Assembly (NCBI GenBank): GCA_947259705.1
Contig: CAMYNL010000008.1
Coordinates: 1-64,000, forward strand
Direction: 5' to 3'
Length of the DNA stretch: 64,000 nucleotides
Source: an uncultured Gammaproteobacteria bacterium
GTDB lineage: Bacteria; Pseudomonadota; Gammaproteobacteria; Arenicellales; JAANXG01
This document shows positions 25,093-35,696 of the stretch, one piece after another. The position numbers and the translations under genes are program-made. Position 1 is the first letter of the stretch. Each line of letters opens with the position of its first letter. The notes beneath the pieces are model-generated. The model did not search any database. It saw only the letters and a program-made list of their open reading frames with translations, and was not told the origin of the DNA.

Positions 25093-25943
25093 GGCTCATC
25101 CATGCCCCGGTTCAGGGTCGACAGTGGATCGTGCTCAAATGGCGTTGCCTCGGCGGCCTTCTCTCTGGGGATCAGCCCGCGACCGCCGTGCTCGTAGTCC
25201 ATGCTGTCCGGCAGGTGGTAGCGATGCGGCTGATCGGGCGCCACCAGACTGCCGCCTGCCTTGTCCTTTTCCTGCCACCCCCAGCGATAGTGTCGGCCCA
25301 GCTCTCCCTTCGCCAGCCTTTGCGGCAGTACCTTTATAGCCGCTTCCTCGAGCACGCAGGCGTGTTCGCATTTGCCGCAGCCGGTGCAGTAGTCGGAATG
25401 TACCGATGGCAGAAATCGCGTGTGCGTGCGTGTGCGCTCGTTGTGTTGGAGGTCCAGGGTGATGGCCTCGCCAATGCGGGGACAGACGCGGTAGCAGACA
25501 TCGCAGCGCAGGCCCTGAAAATTGAGGCAGGATTCCTGGTCGACCAGCACCGCGACGCCCATGCGGGCATCATCGATGTCCCGCAATGCCGGGTCCAGGG
25601 CGCCGCTCGGACAGGCCTTCACACACGGTATGTCGTCGCACATTTCACACGGAATGTCGCGGGCGACAAAGTACGGCGTGCCGGGGGCGACGTCCATTTC
25701 CAGCCGTGCCAGGCGCAGTGTGTCGTACGGGCAGTCGCGCACGCACAGGCCGCAGCGCAAACAGGCCCCCAGGAAGCTGTTTTCTTCCAGGCTGCCCGGC
25801 GGGCGCAATGCCTGTGCGGTGTGCGAAGCCGACCGGTTGCTGTAGAACGACAGGCCCAGCCCCGCCAGTCCCGCAACGCAGACCGTTTTCGCCGTGTCGG
25901 CGAGAAACCGGCGTCGGTTCAGATTGCGCGGTCGGTCATTCAT
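25089..25943 (-). CDS. napG: ferredoxin-type protein NapG
   Basis: 284 residues from the ATG at 25943. Twin-arginine leader [20 protein letters not shown], then four 4Fe-4S motifs: [48 protein letters not shown] and [13 protein letters not shown] periplasmic iron-sulfur protein that works with NapH. The frame is open upstream to 25991 inside napA, but the Tat leader fixes the start. Confidence 0.95.
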   Translation of the reverse strand: MNDRPRNLNRRRFLADTAKTVCVAGLAGLGLSFYSNRSASHTAQALRPPGSLEENSFLGACLRCGLCVRDCPYDTLRLARLEMDVAPGTPYFVARDIPCEMCDDIPCVKACPSGALDPALRDIDDARMGVAVLVDQESCLNFQGLRCDVCYRVCPRIGEAITLDLQHNERTRTHTRFLPSVHSDYCTGCGKCEHACVLEEAAIKVLPQRLAKGELGRHYRWGWQEKDKAGGSLVAPDQPHRYHLPDSMDYEHGGRGLIPREKAAEATPFEHDPLSTLNRGMDEP

Positions 25944-25963
25944 GGTCTCACGTCGCCGCGCCC

Positions 25964-28474
25964 CTATACCGATGTTACCTTGGCCGCGCACTTCTTGAAG
26001 TCGGTTTCCTTGGAGATCGGGCAGGTGGCATCCAGAGTCAACTTGTTGACCAGCCGGCCCTCATCGAACCATGGAACGAATACAACGCCCGTGGGCATGC
26101 GGTTGCGGCCCCGGGTCTCCACGTGGGCCTCGATCTTGCCACGCCGGGTCTCGATCCTGGCCAAGGACCCGCGGCGCAGGCCGCGCTGTTTGGCGTCTTC
26201 CGGGTGCATGAACAACACCGCGTCCGGGAAGGCCCGGTACAGTTCCGGCACGCGGCGGGTCATTGAGCCGGAATGCCAGTGTTCGAGTACCCGTCCGGTC
26301 ACCAGCCACAGGTCATACTGGTCATCCGGTGACTCTGCGGGTGGTTCGTAGGGGAGCGCGAATACGATCGCCTTGCCATCGGGTTTGCCGTAGAACTCCA
26401 CGCCGGCGCCCGTTTTGACGAAGGGGTCGTAGCCCTCGCGATAGCGCCACAGGGTCTCCTTGCCGTCCACCACCGGCCAGCGCAGACCGCGTGATTGGTG
26501 GTAAGCGTCGAATTCGCCCAGGTCATGTCCCTTCTTGGGTCCCTCCAGGCCGAAGCGGCGGTATTCCTCGAACAGGCCTTTCTGCACATAGAAGCCGAAG
26601 TGATCCATTTCGTCGTTGAGGTACTGGTTGCCATGGGCGTCTGCGACCTTCTGCTTGGGGTATTGGTTGACCGCGCCGTTGGCAAACAGCACGTCGTACA
26701 AGGTCTTGCCCCGGTATACGGGCACCTGCTTTATCAGTTCTTCGGGCCATACCTCCTCGACGCGAAAACGCTTTGAAAACTCAACTAGTTGCCACAGGTC
26801 TGATCGAGCCTCGCCGGGCGCCTTGATCTGCTGGCGCCAGAATTGAGTGCGTCGCTCCGCGTTGCCGTAAGCTCCTTCTTTTTCCACCCACATGGCTGTT
26901 GGCAGGACGAGGTCCGCCGCCATGGCGGTGACAGTAGGATAGGGATCGGACACGATAATGAAGTTGTCCGGGTTGCGATAACCGGGAAGGGTCTCCTCGT
27001 TGAGGTTCGCGGCTGCCTGTACGTTGTTATTGCACTGGACCCAGTAGACATTGAGTTTTCCGTCCTTGAGCATGCGGTTCTGCAATACGGCGTGATACCC
27101 CGGCTTGCCGGGGATGGTGCCGGCGGGCAGTTTCCAGATATCTTCTGCAAATGCCCGGTGATCGGCGTTGTTGACCACGAGGTCCGCGGGCAGGCGGTGG
27201 GAGAATGTCCCCACCTCACGAGCCGTGCCACAGGCGGACGGCTGGCCGGTGAGAGAGAACGGACTGTTCCCCGGTTCCGATATCTTGCCGGTCAGCAGGT
27301 GCACGTTGTAGACCATGTTGTTCGCCCAGGTTCCGCGGGTATGCTGATTGAAACCCATGGTCCAGTACGAGGTCACCTTGACTTTGGGATCCGCGTAGAG
27401 TTCGGCCAGCGCCTGCAGCTTGTCTGCCGGCACGCCGGACATCTTGGACACCTTTTCCAGCGTGTATTCAGACACATAGGTGGCGAAATCTTCGAAGTTC
27501 ATGGCTTCCGAAGCGCCTGCTTTGGCGGCATTCTTGGCCTCTGCTTCGCGCGGATGCGTCGGGCGCAGACCATACCCGATGTCCGTCATGCCGCGGCGGA
27601 AGTTCACGTGTTGTTCCACGAACGGCTTATTCACCATGTTTTTGCTGATGATGTAATGGGCAATGTAATTGAGGATAGCCAGGTCTGTGTGCGGCTTGAA
27701 CACCATGCCGATGTCCGCCAGATCGAAGTTGCGATTTTCGAAAGTAGACAGCACCGCTACCTTGACGTGGGAAGTGGTCAGTCGGCGATCGGTGAGGCGC
27801 GACCAGAGAATGGGGTGCATCTCCGACATGTTCGATCCCCACAGCACGAAGGCGTCGGCATTTTCGAGATCGTCATAGCAGCCCATGGGTTCGTCCGTAC
27901 CGAAAGTGCGGATGAACCCGGCAACGGCGGAGGCCATGCAGTGCCGTGCGTTGGGATCAATATTGTTGGAGCGGAATCCCGCCTTCATCAACTTGGCGGC
28001 GGCGTATCCCTCCCATACCGTCCACTGGCCGGATCCGAACATGCCCACAGCGGTGGGGCCCTTTTCCTTGAGGGTCTGTTTCCACTTCTCGGCCATCACG
28101 TCGAAAGCCTGGTCCCAGCTGACCTCGGTGAACTCGCCGCCCTTGTCGTACTTGCCGTCCTTCATGCGCAGCAGGGGCATGGTCAGGCGATCCTTGCCGT
28201 AGGAGATCTTGGACAGAAAGTAGCCCTTGATGCAGTTGAGACCGCGATTAACCGGCGCGTCAGGGTCACCCTGGGTGGCCACAATTCGGCCTCCCCTGAC
28301 CCCCACAAGTACGCTGCAGCCGGTGCCGCAGAATCGGCACGGCGCCTTATCCCAGCGGATAGTGTCGCGGGATTCGGCCAGCGCCCTGTCTACGCCGGGA
28401 ATGGTGATGCCAGCGGCCGTCGCGGTAGCGGCGATGGCATTGGTCTTGATGAAGTCTCGTCGCGACAGTTTCAT
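25964..28474 (-). CDS. napA: periplasmic nitrate reductase catalytic subunit NapA
   Basis: 836 residues. Tat leader [19 protein letters not shown] (4-22). The N-terminal 4Fe-4S cluster is bound by C46, C49, C53 and C81. Molybdenum is held by C179 in [10 protein letters not shown]. The molybdopterin-binding regions follow, and the C-terminal MGD-binding domain includes [22 protein letters not shown]. It reduces nitrate to nitrite in the periplasm with bis-MGD cofactor. Full length for the family. It needs modABC-supplied molybdate and NapD as its chaperone. Confidence 0.98.
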   Translation of the reverse strand: MKLSRRDFIKTNAIAATATAAGITIPGVDRALAESRDTIRWDKAPCRFCGTGCSVLVGVRGGRIVATQGDPDAPVNRGLNCIKGYFLSKISYGKDRLTMPLLRMKDGKYDKGGEFTEVSWDQAFDVMAEKWKQTLKEKGPTAVGMFGSGQWTVWEGYAAAKLMKAGFRSNNIDPNARHCMASAVAGFIRTFGTDEPMGCYDDLENADAFVLWGSNMSEMHPILWSRLTDRRLTTSHVKVAVLSTFENRNFDLADIGMVFKPHTDLAILNYIAHYIISKNMVNKPFVEQHVNFRRGMTDIGYGLRPTHPREAEAKNAAKAGASEAMNFEDFATYVSEYTLEKVSKMSGVPADKLQALAELYADPKVKVTSYWTMGFNQHTRGTWANNMVYNVHLLTGKISEPGNSPFSLTGQPSACGTAREVGTFSHRLPADLVVNNADHRAFAEDIWKLPAGTIPGKPGYHAVLQNRMLKDGKLNVYWVQCNNNVQAAANLNEETLPGYRNPDNFIIVSDPYPTVTAMAADLVLPTAMWVEKEGAYGNAERRTQFWRQQIKAPGEARSDLWQLVEFSKRFRVEEVWPEELIKQVPVYRGKTLYDVLFANGAVNQYPKQKVADAHGNQYLNDEMDHFGFYVQKGLFEEYRRFGLEGPKKGHDLGEFDAYHQSRGLRWPVVDGKETLWRYREGYDPFVKTGAGVEFYGKPDGKAIVFALPYEPPAESPDDQYDLWLVTGRVLEHWHSGSMTRRVPELYRAFPDAVLFMHPEDAKQRGLRRGSLARIETRRGKIEAHVETRGRNRMPTGVVFVPWFDEGRLVNKLTLDATCPISKETDFKKCAAKVTSV

Positions 28475-28734
28475 TGGTTAGCCTCCGATTCTGTAGCGGC
28501 GAAGGTTTCTGAATAGACCATCGCCGCGGACAATACGCCTTGAATATTCTGCAGGGCGATCAGCTTGTCGCCGGCACAGTTCTCTGCGATTTCCATGGTG
28601 ACGACGAAGCGCCCTTCATCGGTCACGGCATGGATCTCTATGTCGCCCAGTTCATGAATGGCGGTTGTTACCGCCTCTAACGTGTTGGGCCGCGCATGAA
28701 CCAGCACGCCGCTGATATTGACGTTGGTGGTCAT
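28471..28734 (-). CDS. napD: NapA assembly chaperone NapD
   Basis: 87 residues: [39 protein letters not shown] and [15 protein letters not shown]-like segments of the ferredoxin-like NapD fold. A cytoplasmic chaperone that binds the NapA Tat leader. It overlaps napA by 4 bases (ATGA), so coupling is likely. Confidence 0.93.
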   Translation of the reverse strand: MTTNVNISGVLVHARPNTLEAVTTAIHELGDIEIHAVTDEGRFVVTMEIAENCAGDKLIALQNIQGVLSAAMVYSETFAATESEANQ

Positions 28735-28759
28735 GGATCTACCTCAAACTGGAACATGA

Positions 28760-29254
28760 TCAGTAAACCTCGATTGCGTCGCCGGGACAGACGCCGACGC
28801 AGGAGCCACAGCCGGTGCAAGATGGCTGGTTGATGCGGGGCGTAGCGACAGCACCAACGCCATAGCTCATACGAATGGCGCCGCTGTCGCAGGCGTCCCG
28901 ACAGCTTTCGCACATGACGCCACGAAGCGCCAGGCAGCCGGCTCCCACGCGCGCAACATGGGCCCACGGATCGACGCCTCCGGTGCGGACAAGGGCGCCG
29001 GTTTCGCAACTGTCGGTGCAGGCACCGCAGAACGTGCAGGCACCCCGGCGAAAATCCACCGTCGGCAGGCCGCTCGGCGAACGCGCCAAGATCGATTCGG
29101 GGCACGCATCGATGCACGCGTCGCAGGCCGAGCACAGCTCCTCAAACAGGCCTCCGCCCGTTGCCCAGGGCGGCGGCGGCGTCAGCCTGCGCCCGCGAAT
29201 GTCACCGCGCAGAAACTGACGCCGACTGATCTGCGTCAATGATGTCATGGACAT
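28760..29254 (-). CDS. napF: ferredoxin-type protein NapF
   Basis: 164 residues. N-terminus ISRRQFLRGDIRG resembles a Tat motif but lacks a hydrophobic stretch, as in cytoplasmic NapF. Four Cys clusters: CSACDACIDACPESI, CTFCGACTDSCETGAL, CLALRGVMCESCRDACDSGAI and CTGCGSCVGVCPGDAIEVY. Proposed to help mature or activate NapA. First gene of the operon, 64 bases from the FNR-type box. Confidence 0.94.
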   Translation of the reverse strand: MSMTSLTQISRRQFLRGDIRGRRLTPPPPWATGGGLFEELCSACDACIDACPESILARSPSGLPTVDFRRGACTFCGACTDSCETGALVRTGGVDPWAHVARVGAGCLALRGVMCESCRDACDSGAIRMSYGVGAVATPRINQPSCTGCGSCVGVCPGDAIEVY

Positions 29255-29289
29255 ACGTTCTCCACCTCGCCGAGCCTGCTATCCATTGA

Positions 29290-29331
29290 AACATAGGCCG
29301 CGGCCGGCCTAAGTGCATTGACTTATGTCAA
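29290..29331 (-). promoter_or_regulatory. FNR/Anr-type box and -10 of the nap operon
   Basis: TTGACTTATGTCAA at 29318-29331 is a perfect dyad (TTGAC-N4-GTCAA) of the FNR/CRP class. On the minus strand TATGTT (29295-29290) fits a -10 box. If the dyad centre is at -41.5, this hexamer falls at -12 to -7: textbook class II activation. The start would lie near 29283, leaving a leader of about 29 bases before napF. Predicts anaerobic induction. Confidence 0.75.
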
Positions 29332-29444
29332 GCCACGGCTCGCGCGCTCCATCGCCCAGCCGGCGTGGCGACGGCAGCGCCATTGATCCCCACTTGCCTT
29401 GTGCTTTATTGTGCTGTAACACCTTTTCACAACGGTATCAGGAA

Positions 29445-30980
29445 ATGTTCGAAACCGCGGAACTGGGACGCATTATCAGCAAGCAGGAGTACAAACTGTC
29501 CGCGCCCCCGCTGCGGGAGGAACTCCTGCAACTGCAGGAGCAGCTCAGACAGGCCGCGCAGACCCAGGTCATATTGCTGTTCGCCGGCGTCGACGGCGGC
29601 GGTAAAGGCGAGACCATCAATATTCTCAACGAATGGATGGACCCCCGCTGGCTGGTTACCCGCGCCTATGCCCCGCCCGACGAGGCCGAGCGTCAGCACC
29701 CGGAATACTGGCGTTACTGGCATGATCTGCCTCCCCGCGGACGCATCGGGATGTTCCTGAGCGCGTGGTATTCGCAGCCGATATTGGATTTCGTCTACGA
29801 GCGAGTCGGGTTTCATGACTTCGACGCCCGCCTCGATCGGATCCTGGCGTTCGAGAGCGCGCTGGCGGATGACGGCGCTACCATCATGAAGTTCTGGATG
29901 CACCTGAGCCGCGAGGCCCAGGAACGGCGATTGAGGAACCTGGAGCAGGATCCATTGACCCAGGCCCGCGTCACCGAAAGGGACTGGGAAAACTGGACGC
30001 GTTACGATCGATTCGTCGAGACTGCCGAACACACCATTTCCAGGACCCACACGGGCAAAACACCATGGGCGATCATTGAGGGGGAGGACGCCAATTACCG
30101 CAGCCTCACGGTGGGCAGGATGGTGCGCGACGAGTTGCAGCGTCGCGTCACCGCTGCGACCAGCGACGTCACCGCCCGAAGCGCCACCAAAGCCAAGAAA
30201 CCGCGGCGCAGCAAGGTTCGGGACAAGAGTGGACCGAAGACGAGCCGGCGTGCGCCCACCGTGCTGTCCACCCTGGACATGTCGCGGACTCTATCCAAGC
30301 AGGACTACCAGGCACAGCTGCGGGAGCTGCAGGCCCGCCTGCATTCGCTGCACCTCGTGGCACGCAAACAGGGCAAGGCGACGGTGATGTTGTTCGAGGG
30401 GCCGGACGCCGCGGGCAAGGGCGGAGCCATCCGGCGCATCGGCGCGGCAATGGAGGCCCGCAACTATCAGGTGCACGGGGTAGCCAAACCGACGGATGAG
30501 GAGGTGGCTCAGCATTATTTGTGGAGGTTCTGGCGGCAGTTGCCACGTGACGGTCACATGGCGATTTTCGACCGTTCCTGGTACGGCCGCGTACTGGTGG
30601 AACGGGTCGAGGGCTTCGCCGGTGAGGAGGAATGGCGGCGCGCCTATGCCGAGATCAACGACTTCGAGCACCAGCTCATCGATCACGGCGTGATTCTGCT
30701 GAAATACTGGCTGCATATCACCAAGGACGAACAACTCAAGCGCTTCAAGCTGCGTGAAGAGACCCCGCACAAGCGCTGGAAAATGACCGACGAAGACTGG
30801 CGCAACCGCGAGCGGTGGGAAGACTACGAGCTGGCAGTGCACGACATGGTGCAGTATACCAGTACCCACCGGGCGCCCTGGACGTTGGTGGAAGGCAATG
30901 ACAAACGCTATGCCCGCATCAAGGTGCTGCAGACATTGACCGACAAGCTGGCGGCGGCACTGGATATCGAAGCCGTATAG
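29445..30980 (+). CDS. pap: polyphosphate:AMP phosphotransferase (two PPK2 domains)
   Basis: 511 residues from the ATG at 29445 (MFETAELGRIISKQEY, after CAGGAA). The frame is open 40 codons upstream into the nap promoter but not conserved. Two tandem PPK2 domains: first with Walker A GVDGGGKGETI near 50, second with GPDAAGKGGAI near 320, lid motifs DRSWYGRVLVERVEGF in the second, and a basic Ala/Lys-rich linker (about 235-280). The class II enzyme makes ADP from AMP using polyphosphate. The first domain has FLSAWYSQPIL in place of the DRSWY motif and may be non-catalytic. Its promoter region is shared with nap. Confidence 0.93.
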   Translation: MFETAELGRIISKQEYKLSAPPLREELLQLQEQLRQAAQTQVILLFAGVDGGGKGETINILNEWMDPRWLVTRAYAPPDEAERQHPEYWRYWHDLPPRGRIGMFLSAWYSQPILDFVYERVGFHDFDARLDRILAFESALADDGATIMKFWMHLSREAQERRLRNLEQDPLTQARVTERDWENWTRYDRFVETAEHTISRTHTGKTPWAIIEGEDANYRSLTVGRMVRDELQRRVTAATSDVTARSATKAKKPRRSKVRDKSGPKTSRRAPTVLSTLDMSRTLSKQDYQAQLRELQARLHSLHLVARKQGKATVMLFEGPDAAGKGGAIRRIGAAMEARNYQVHGVAKPTDEEVAQHYLWRFWRQLPRDGHMAIFDRSWYGRVLVERVEGFAGEEEWRRAYAEINDFEHQLIDHGVILLKYWLHITKDEQLKRFKLREETPHKRWKMTDEDWRNRERWEDYELAVHDMVQYTSTHRAPWTLVEGNDKRYARIKVLQTLTDKLAAALDIEAV

Positions 30981-31013
30981 AGCACCGATCGACCGCAGCA
31001 GCAACAACAGCTC

Positions 31014-31572
31014 CACCCAGACCGCTCATCTGTGCCTGTCGACAGCGCATGCTAATAACGCCAACAAGGCCCTCGACCGCATAGTCAATTTCTTTTCCCA
31101 TGAAAACCAGCAACAGGTATTGTAGGACCTGGCGTTGCATCTCGAGGGAATGATCAGTCAGCGTTTGGTCATCGGCGTGGACGGTAAGCGCGTGCCGGCG
31201 GTGGAGGGGATGTTGAGCACGCCCTATATCGCGGACCTCAACGAGCTGGGCAAGGTCGACACCATCAAAGAGGCAATGGAGAAGGCCATGGTCCGGGGTT
31301 GCCAGACCTTCGACAATGCCTTGTACGATCTGTGGCGAACTGGCCGGATCAGTGAGGACGAGGCACTGAAGCATGCTGATTCCAAGAACAGCCTGGGACT
31401 CAAGCTGCGGCTGGAGTCCAAAGGTCGACGCCGCAAGGTGCCGATCAAGAAGGAATTGACCACCGGCGAGCAGGCGCCTTTCCAGACCCATCGCAGCTAC
31501 CGTGTAAAGGCCGTCAAAGTAGAGTCGCTGAATCCGGACAGCGAAAGGCGCATCAACGCAGCGATCAAGTAG
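31014..31572 (+). pseudogene. pilU remnant (type IV pilus retraction ATPase, C-terminal part)
   Basis: Translation from about 31014 gives HLCLSTAHANNANKALDRI, then VNFFSHENQQQVL, an in-frame TAG at 31123-31125, then DLALHLEGMISQRLV and PYIADLNELGKVDTIKEAME, QTFDNALYDLWRTGRISEDE. These are the post-Walker B His box and C-terminal domain of PilU/PilT ATPases. The first two-thirds, including Walker A and B, is absent and the stop interrupts the rest, so it cannot make a working motor. An internal TTG at 31135 could start a 145-residue piece, but that seems unlikely to be functional. No other pilus genes are near. Confidence 0.85.
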
Positions 31573-31601
31573 ACGATGGAACAGATAGGAGTACAGGACA
31601 A

Positions 31602-31877
31602 TTCAAGTCCCGATGTGGATATTCAGTATACTTTCGTTTCCACGGTCGTCCAGATGCTCCCCAGCAGGAAATACAACACGATGTAGGCATGTGGGTCGAC
31701 CCGACTCCACCCAGCGAGATTCACGCGATGTTGATGGTGAAAATCCTCGATACACGCAGCGGCAAGGTGATCTGGAGATTGCAGGCATCGCGCACGACCA
31801 CGGAAATGGACGAATTGACCCAGGATCGGGTCAACGAAATCATGGCGGAACTGCTGGCGTCGTTCCCGCGGGAATGA
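31602..31877 (+). pseudogene. C-terminal fragment resembling a DUF4136-type protein
   Basis: The frame is open from about 31590 and ends at TGA 31875-31877. It contains MVKILDTRSGKVIWRLQASRT and NEIMAELLASFPRE, the pattern of a lipoprotein C-terminus with a final V..IL..FP motif, as in DUF4136. The only ATG in this part (31689) would give 62 residues without signal or lipobox. It lies between the pilU remnant and the glnK promoter, in a small graveyard. Assignment weak. Confidence 0.35.
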
Positions 31878-32595
<718 letters not shown>

Positions 32596-32628
32596 AAGGG
32601 ATCGCATCAAATACTCGCGAGAGACTAC

Positions 32629-33927
32629 ATGAGAAACTACAAACTGGTAAGAAATGCGGGCTGGTGGCTCGCATCGATGCTCGTTCCTGCAGCGGCATCG
32701 GCGGATGAATTGAATTCCGGTGACAGCGCGTGGATCCTGACCGCGACCGCTCTGGTGCTGTTCATGACCCTGCCCGGATTGGCACTGTTCTATGCGGGTT
32801 TGGTACGCAACCGCAACGTACTATCGGTGCTGATGCAGTGCTTTGCGATCACCTGCGTGGTGTCGGTCATCTGGCTGGTGTTCGGCTACACGCTGGCATT
32901 TGGTGATGGCGGCGGCGCCAACGGAATCATCGGTGGTCTGGAGAAGGCCTTCCTGGCCGGGATCACTCCCGAGAGCCTGAGTGGAACCATCCCCGAAACC
33001 GTGTTCATCATGTTTCAGCTCACATTTGCAATCATAACGCCGGCGCTGATTGTGGGCGGCTTCGCGGAGCGCATGCGGTTCTCGGCCATGCTGCTGTTCG
33101 CAAGCTTCTGGCTGGTATTTGTCTACATTCCGGTGTGCCACTGGGTGTGGGGTGGCGGCTGGCTGGGTGAGCTTGGCGTAATGGATTTCGCCGGCGGGAC
33201 CGTGGTGCACATCAACGCCGGCGTGGCCGCACTGGTGTCGGCGGTGGTGATGGGTAACCGGCGCGGTTTCCCGACCACGCCGATGCCGCCGCACAACCTG
33301 ACCATGACAGTGACTGGTGCGTCCATGTTGTGGGTGGGCTGGTTCGGCTTCAATGCGGGATCCGCGCTGGCCGCGGATGGGTCCGCCGGGATGGCCATGC
33401 TGGTCACCCATCTGGGGGCAGCGGCCGGCTCTCTGGCGTGGATGGTCAGTGAATGGATCAAGTTCGGCAAGCCCAGTGTGCTCGGAATCGTCACCGGCAT
33501 GGTGGCCGGATTGGGCACCATCACGCCGGCCTCGGGATTTGTCGGGCCGGTCGGGGCCTTGTGCATAGGCCTGGCTGCCGGGGTCGCGTGCTTCTGGGCC
33601 ACCCAGTATATAAAGCGCGTGTTGAAGATCGACGACTCACTGGATGTGTTTCCGGTACATGGCGTTGGGGGTGCACTGGGTACGGTGTTAACCGGCGTCT
33701 TCGCCGCCTCCGCGTTTGGGGGGCTGGGGCTGCCCGAGGGCACCGGCATCGCCGGCCAGGTTTTCACACAGCTAATAGGGGTGGTGGCGACGGTCGTATG
33801 GTGCGCGGTGGCCACGTTCGTGATACTCAAGCTGGTGGACAGCCTGGTTGGGCTGCGCGTCAGCGCGGAGGAAGAGCAGCAGGGCCTGGATCTGGTGTTG
33901 CACGAGGAGCGTGGCTACGATCTGTAA
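32629..33927 (+). CDS. amtB: ammonium transporter AmtB
   Basis: 432 residues with a cleavable signal (to about residue 25, AAASADE) and eleven predicted membrane helices. Amt signatures include GGTVVHINAGVAALV and MLWVGWFGFNAGSAL, and the His pair sits in the pore helices (VHINAG and FPVHGVGGALGTVL). The C-terminal cytosolic tail VGLRVSAEEEQQGLDLVLHEERGYDL binds PII. It lies 33 bases after glnK, forming the usual two-gene operon. Confidence 0.97.
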   Translation: MRNYKLVRNAGWWLASMLVPAAASADELNSGDSAWILTATALVLFMTLPGLALFYAGLVRNRNVLSVLMQCFAITCVVSVIWLVFGYTLAFGDGGGANGIIGGLEKAFLAGITPESLSGTIPETVFIMFQLTFAIITPALIVGGFAERMRFSAMLLFASFWLVFVYIPVCHWVWGGGWLGELGVMDFAGGTVVHINAGVAALVSAVVMGNRRGFPTTPMPPHNLTMTVTGASMLWVGWFGFNAGSALAADGSAGMAMLVTHLGAAAGSLAWMVSEWIKFGKPSVLGIVTGMVAGLGTITPASGFVGPVGALCIGLAAGVACFWATQYIKRVLKIDDSLDVFPVHGVGGALGTVLTGVFAASAFGGLGLPEGTGIAGQVFTQLIGVVATVVWCAVATFVILKLVDSLVGLRVSAEEEQQGLDLVLHEERGYDL

Positions 33928-33970
33928 GCGACTGCGCGGCCAACTCCGGTTGGTATCTCCACCGCGACCG

Positions 33971-35677
33971 GTGGACAGTAAGCGCATTCGGCGGGAGATT
34001 GCCGGACCGCTATTAGCAGTGCTGACCGGTCTGTTGATGGCGACCGGCGCCGCCGGCCCGGCAGGCGCCGCCGGTTCCGACTTCAATGAAGGTCTGGATG
34101 CCTACCTGGTCGGCAACTATTCAAAGGCGCTGAGAATCTGGGCACCGCTGGCGGAGTCCGGCGACGAGACGGCCGCATTCAACATGGGTGTGCTGTATGC
34201 GCAGGGACTGGGGGTGGAGGCTGACCCGGTGCAGGCTGCCCGCTGGTACAAGCAGTCCGCCGAGGCGGGTTACGCGCCGGCGCAGTTCAATCTGGGCTCC
34301 GCCTACATACAGGGTGCCGGCATCGCGGCGGACAAGGGACGCGCCGCGCATTGGTGGGAAAAGGCCGCTGCCCAGGACTACTCCTATGCGCTATTCAACC
34401 TTGCCACTTTGTACCTGCGCGGAGATGGGGTCCCCTTGGATGTTGACAAAGCGCGGGATCTGTATCGGCGTGCAGCAGTTCTGGGCGACTTGCGTGCGCA
34501 AAAGGTGCTGGAGCAAATCGTGCTTGCGGCGCCGCCCGCCCGCCCGGCCGCCGTTGAAAGCGCCGCTACGACTGGCAATCAGGGGGGCGGGGTGGCAGGT
34601 AACAGCGTATCCGCCGACGTGAATTCGCCACCGCCGCCTCGATCCGCGCCGCGGGTGACACGACCGGAGGTCGTCGTTGAAAGCACGGTACGGGAGACGG
34701 CAAGAAAGCCAACAACGACGACCTCAGCAGCCGAGGCCGCGGCTGGGCGCGGAGAGGAATGGCTCAGACGGCAGGATCCGGGCCATTACACCATCCAGGT
34801 GTTCGCCTTCACTGACCAGAAGGCAGCGCTGACTTTTGCCCGCGAGACGGGAATGGGAGACGAGTTGGTGGTCGCCCGTGCGTCGACCAAGGGAAAGATC
34901 TGGTACAAGGCGTTCTACGGATCCTACTCGGAGCTCGCGCAGGCAAAAGCCGCGCAGGACCGGTTGAAGCAGCGTCTCAGCCGGCATGTGCCCTGGATTC
35001 GACGATTCAAGGACGTCTCCGCGGAGTTGACGGACACGGGGGAACAGCCCCTCCCCGTCGAAGCCGGCCCTGCAGGCGGGCAACCGCAACCGCGCGCGAA
35101 ACTGGACAATACATCGCCGCAGTCGGTGGCAACGTCGACGGCCGAGCGGTCGGTGGCGACGGCCGTTGACTCGAATGTCGCGCCCTCCCGGGACGACGAT
35201 GCGCCCGATCGCGGCGGCGACAGTGAGGCGGTCAATGAAGCCCCGGAACGGGGTGGGGCGGAACTTGCGAATGCAGACCGGGAAACGCTGCAGATGGAAC
35301 CGCGCCTGATCGCGGACGCCAGCGACCAGCAGCAGCTGCAACAGGGCCAGTCATTCTTCAACAGGCAGGAATATGTGAATGCCCTCGATGCATGGCGGCC
35401 GCTCGCGACAAAGGGAATCGCGCAGGCGCAATACGGCCTGGGGTTCATGTATGAGAGCGGCTGGGGCGTGGACAGGGACTACGGCCAGGCGTTTATGTGG
35501 TACGAGCGGGCGGCCCGGCAGGGTCATGCCAAGTCCCAGTACAATCTCGGCATGCTGTTTCACAATGGCCTGGGGGTGAAGCGCAACGAAGCCAAGGCCT
35601 TTTTCTGGATACAGAACGCGGCTGACGGTGGCGATCCACGCGCCGGTGAGTACATCCAGCAGGCGACCAGCAACTAG
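33971..35677 (+). CDS. exported Sel1-repeat/SPOR-domain protein
   Basis: 568 residues from GTG 33971, which gives a good signal peptide (RREIAGPLLAVLTGLLMATGAAG). The longer ATG frame starts inside amtB. Domains: Sel1 repeats at about 37-180 (FNMGVLYAQGLGVEADPVQAARWYKQSAEAGYAPAQ and two more), a low-complexity Ala/Pro/Thr linker, a SPOR-like domain at about 265-350 (HYTIQVFAFTDQKAA, YKAFYGSYSELAQAKAAQ), another linker, then Sel1 repeats again at about 460-565. SPOR domains bind denuded peptidoglycan at septa, suggesting an envelope or division role. The Sel1-SPOR-Sel1 order is unusual. Substrate or partner unknown. Confidence 0.8.
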   Translation: MDSKRIRREIAGPLLAVLTGLLMATGAAGPAGAAGSDFNEGLDAYLVGNYSKALRIWAPLAESGDETAAFNMGVLYAQGLGVEADPVQAARWYKQSAEAGYAPAQFNLGSAYIQGAGIAADKGRAAHWWEKAAAQDYSYALFNLATLYLRGDGVPLDVDKARDLYRRAAVLGDLRAQKVLEQIVLAAPPARPAAVESAATTGNQGGGVAGNSVSADVNSPPPPRSAPRVTRPEVVVESTVRETARKPTTTTSAAEAAAGRGEEWLRRQDPGHYTIQVFAFTDQKAALTFARETGMGDELVVARASTKGKIWYKAFYGSYSELAQAKAAQDRLKQRLSRHVPWIRRFKDVSAELTDTGEQPLPVEAGPAGGQPQPRAKLDNTSPQSVATSTAERSVATAVDSNVAPSRDDDAPDRGGDSEAVNEAPERGGAELANADRETLQMEPRLIADASDQQQLQQGQSFFNRQEYVNALDAWRPLATKGIAQAQYGLGFMYESGWGVDRDYGQAFMWYERAARQGHAKSQYNLGMLFHNGLGVKRNEAKAFFWIQNAADGGDPRAGEYIQQATSN

Positions 35678-35696
35678 CGACGCGGGAAGCGACGCG

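Noticed and set aside
26843-28516. 557-codon plus-strand ORF opposite napA
   Set aside because: Shadow of the napA codons; no recognisable motif.
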